From Opacimonas sp014872805 (GTDB lineage: Bacteria; Pseudomonadota; Gammaproteobacteria; Enterobacterales; Alteromonadaceae), in contig WKFN01000016.1 of assembly GCA_014872805.1 (NCBI GenBank), positions 124,001-188,000 on the forward strand: a DNA stretch of 64,000 nt, written 5' to 3'. Positions 62,372 to 64,000 of the stretch are shown here, piece by piece (position 1 is the stretch's first letter; each line of letters opens with the position of its first letter). A model generated the notes under the pieces. It searched no databases. It saw only the letters and a program-made list of their open reading frames with translations, and was not told where the DNA came from. A program made the translations under genes and the position numbers.

Positions 62372-63544
62372 ATGTCTGATTCCATTTTGATTGTCGCAGC
62401 CAAACGCAGTCCAATAGGTGCAATGCTTGGTGAGTTGAGGGCGCTGAAAGCCACAGAACTCGCCGCTCAGGTCATCCAGAATCTGGTGCCAGAAGAACTT
62501 AAGACCGAAGTTGACCAAGTCATTATGGGATGTGTATTGCCTGCAGGGCTAGGCCAGGCTCCAGCAAGACAAGCTGCACTGAATGCCGGTCTGTCACATC
62601 AAGCCAGTGCCATAACACTGAATAAAGTCTGTGGTTCAGGTTTGCAGGCGGTAATGACAGCGTTTGATAATTTACGCCTTGGGCAGGTTGATATGGTCGT
62701 CGCTGGAGGGATGGAGTCGATGTCAAATGCGCCTTACTTGTTGTGCAAAGCACGATCAGGGGTGCGGATGGGCCATCAAACTACTTATGATCATATGTTT
62801 TTAGATGGATTGGAAAACGCCTATGATGGCCTTGCTATGGGGTGTTTTGCACAACAAACTGCAGATGATCTCGGTATGACTCGTGAGCAAATGGATGAAT
62901 TTGCTTTGTTCTCGTTGCACAAAGCGCACCAAGCGCAAGCTCAGAATCATTTTGCCTCTCAAATTGTGCCCATCACCGTATCGCAGCAAAAGGAGGCTTC
63001 GATAATTATCGAAGACGAGGCGCCCAAAAACATTCATCCTGACAAAATCCCTCAATTGCGTCCCGCTTTTTTGACTGATGGTACAATAACCGCAGCAAAT
63101 TCGAGTTCAATTTCAGATGGCGCAGCCGCTTTGTTATTAATGCGAAAAAGTACCGCTGATAATAAGCAACTATCCGGTATTGCCAGAATCGTTGGCCATG
63201 CTACGCATGCGCAAGCACCCGAAGCGTTTACTACCGCGCCAATTGGTGCGATTAAAAAATTACTGACCGAACTAAATTGGACCATTGATGAGGTAGATTT
63301 ATTTGAAATAAACGAAGCCTTTGCTATGGTCACAATGGCCACCATGCACGCATTAAACATCCCAGCTGACAAAGTTAATATCCATGGTGGTGCTTGTGCG
63401 TTAGGTCATCCGATTGGTGCCTCTGGTGCCCGTATTTTAGTGACACTGTGTCATGCGTTGGTAAACACAAATGGCAAAAAAGGCGTGGCAGTTTTGTGTA
63501 TTGGTGGCGGTGAAGCGGTTGCTGTCGCGGTCGAAAAAATATAA
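62372..63544 (+). CDS. Acetyl-CoA acetyltransferase (thiolase)
   Basis: A 390-residue thiolase: nucleophile cysteine in LNKVCGSGLQAV (C87), the ALGHPIGASGARI segment with the catalytic His, and the second Cys in AVLCIGGGEAVAV. This fits biosynthetic/degradative acetyl-CoA C-acetyltransferase (PhaA/AtoB type). Divergent from liuR and likely under the same operator; it could use acetoacetyl-CoA arising from the acetoacetate made by LiuE. Confidence 0.93.
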   Translation: MSDSILIVAAKRSPIGAMLGELRALKATELAAQVIQNLVPEELKTEVDQVIMGCVLPAGLGQAPARQAALNAGLSHQASAITLNKVCGSGLQAVMTAFDNLRLGQVDMVVAGGMESMSNAPYLLCKARSGVRMGHQTTYDHMFLDGLENAYDGLAMGCFAQQTADDLGMTREQMDEFALFSLHKAHQAQAQNHFASQIVPITVSQQKEASIIIEDEAPKNIHPDKIPQLRPAFLTDGTITAANSSSISDGAAALLLMRKSTADNKQLSGIARIVGHATHAQAPEAFTTAPIGAIKKLLTELNWTIDEVDLFEINEAFAMVTMATMHALNIPADKVNIHGGACALGHPIGASGARILVTLCHALVNTNGKKGVAVLCIGGGEAVAVAVEKI

Positions 63545-63607
63545 ATAGTTGCACTTTGTGGCCGATACTAACACTATAAATCTTATGTTGTTTGTAGGGT
63601 AGCGAAC

Positions 63608-64000
63608 GTGAGTGAGCCAGTAGATTCAGATATCATAGCCATGCTTGAGCGCCGCTTGGCACGTGAAAAAAAAGCACGTGAAGAAGCCGAAAGCCTCTTG
63701 ATTGCGAAATCACGTGAGATTTATCAAGCTAATCAAGAGCTTCAAGAGGCGCTCGCCCAAAGTGAACAAAAGCGACAAGAACTGGCATTTCTCGCACGTA
63801 CTACGGGTGCACTCACACTCTCAGAAAATAATGAAAATTTACTTGGCCATGTGTGTCAACTCACCAGTGAGTTTTTGCATGCTGATTATGGCATTGCTGC
63901 GGTACAGATTAAAAGTTGTCACTCATTTGATATCCATACCCCTGCTTTTGGTCCGAAAAAACAATGGCATGACGATCCTCAATTATTAAACGCTATTAAC
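63608..64000 (+). CDS. N-terminal part of a signalling protein (sensor kinase-like)
   Basis: The frame opens at GTG 63608 and is still open after 131 codons at the window edge. It starts MSEPVDSDIIAMLERRLARE, then a long charged coiled-coil (about 10-62, KKAREEAESLLIAKSREIYQ and ANQELQEALAQSEQKRQE) and what may be the beginning of a GAF-like domain (ENLLGHVCQLTSEFLHADYG). This opening is common in large sensor histidine kinases and related signalling proteins. The output domain lies outside the window. Confidence 0.6.
   Translation, partial: MSEPVDSDIIAMLERRLAREKKAREEAESLLIAKSREIYQANQELQEALAQSEQKRQELAFLARTTGALTLSENNENLLGHVCQLTSEFLHADYGIAAVQIKSCHSFDIHTPAFGPKKQWHDDPQLLNAIN

Noticed and set aside
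1..64000. CRISPR arrays, insertion sequences, prophage or defence islands
   Set aside because: No regularly spaced repeats, transposase, integrase, phage structural or defence-type genes were seen; almost all DNA is explained by conserved core genes.

Overview
The window is about 64 kb of dense bacterial chromosome with moderate GC. There are no insertion sequences, phage genes, CRISPR arrays or toxin/defence islands that I can recognise. Gene content and order point to a marine gammaproteobacterium of the Alteromonadales (Alteromonas/Glaciecola/Shewanella-like). The clues are lolB-ispE-tRNAGln-prs divergent from hemA-prfA-prmC-sirB2-kdsA, gcvA-ygdD-rlmM, a second EF-G with Vibrio/Shewanella-type sequence, thrS-infC-rpmI-rplT-pheST-ihfA, csiV-mfd divergent from lolC, and a liuRABCDE cluster. 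The family assignment is inference from remembered homologues; no search was run.

Layout: (1) 1-6.3 kb: start of prs, tRNA-Gln, isoprenoid kinase IspE and lipoprotein receptor LolB leftward; tetrapyrrole, translation-termination and KDO genes rightward. (2) 6.4-9.5 kb: GcvA-like regulator, a hydrolase, YgdD-like membrane protein and rRNA methylase RlmM. (3) 9.5-17.9 kb: EF-G2 with its own promoter and terminator, phosphoglucomutase and glycogen phosphorylase, then AstE and a HIT protein. (4) 17.9-20.3 kb leftward: yffB-dapE-M15 carboxypeptidase-DUF2897 in tightly coupled order. (5) 20.3-27.5 kb: a 440-bp AT-rich regulatory region, a patatin-like lipase, tRNA-Val, a beta-propeller lipoprotein, a NarX/NarL-type two-component pair, and a DUF3080 lipoprotein with a START-domain protein. 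(6) 27.5-35.2 kb: the thrS-infC-rpmI-rplT / pheS-pheT-ihfA block plus an unknown membrane protein. (7) 35.3-47.3 kb: penicillin acylase, NagZ, cobalamin adenosyltransferase, CsiV, Mfd, a lone LolC-type permease, a phosphoribosyltransferase, a CbiM-like permease and exonuclease III. (8) 47.3-55.3 kb: a CsdA-SufE fusion, glycosyltransferase, PanE-like reductase, HDOD protein, thioesterase, hydrolase and GlgC. (9) 55.3-63.6 kb: the complete leucine-degradation cluster liuRABCDE with a divergent thiolase, then the start of a sensor protein that runs off the window.

How the genes work together: Pgm, GlgP and GlgC cover glucose-1-phosphate/glycogen turnover. The liu genes convert isovaleryl-CoA to acetyl-CoA and acetoacetate, with the thiolase handling C4 units, under a MerR regulator whose likely operator is visible. 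Several translation genes show built-in autoregulation: an AUU start for infC, an anticodon-like hairpin before thrS, and competing hairpins before rpmI.

I found no convincing undescribed multi-gene system. The items most worth a second look are the CsdA-SufE fusion, the orphan LolC, a 14-bp element shared by the lipase promoter region and the two-component promoter region, a pair of inverted DnaA boxes, and three short unassigned coding stretches.
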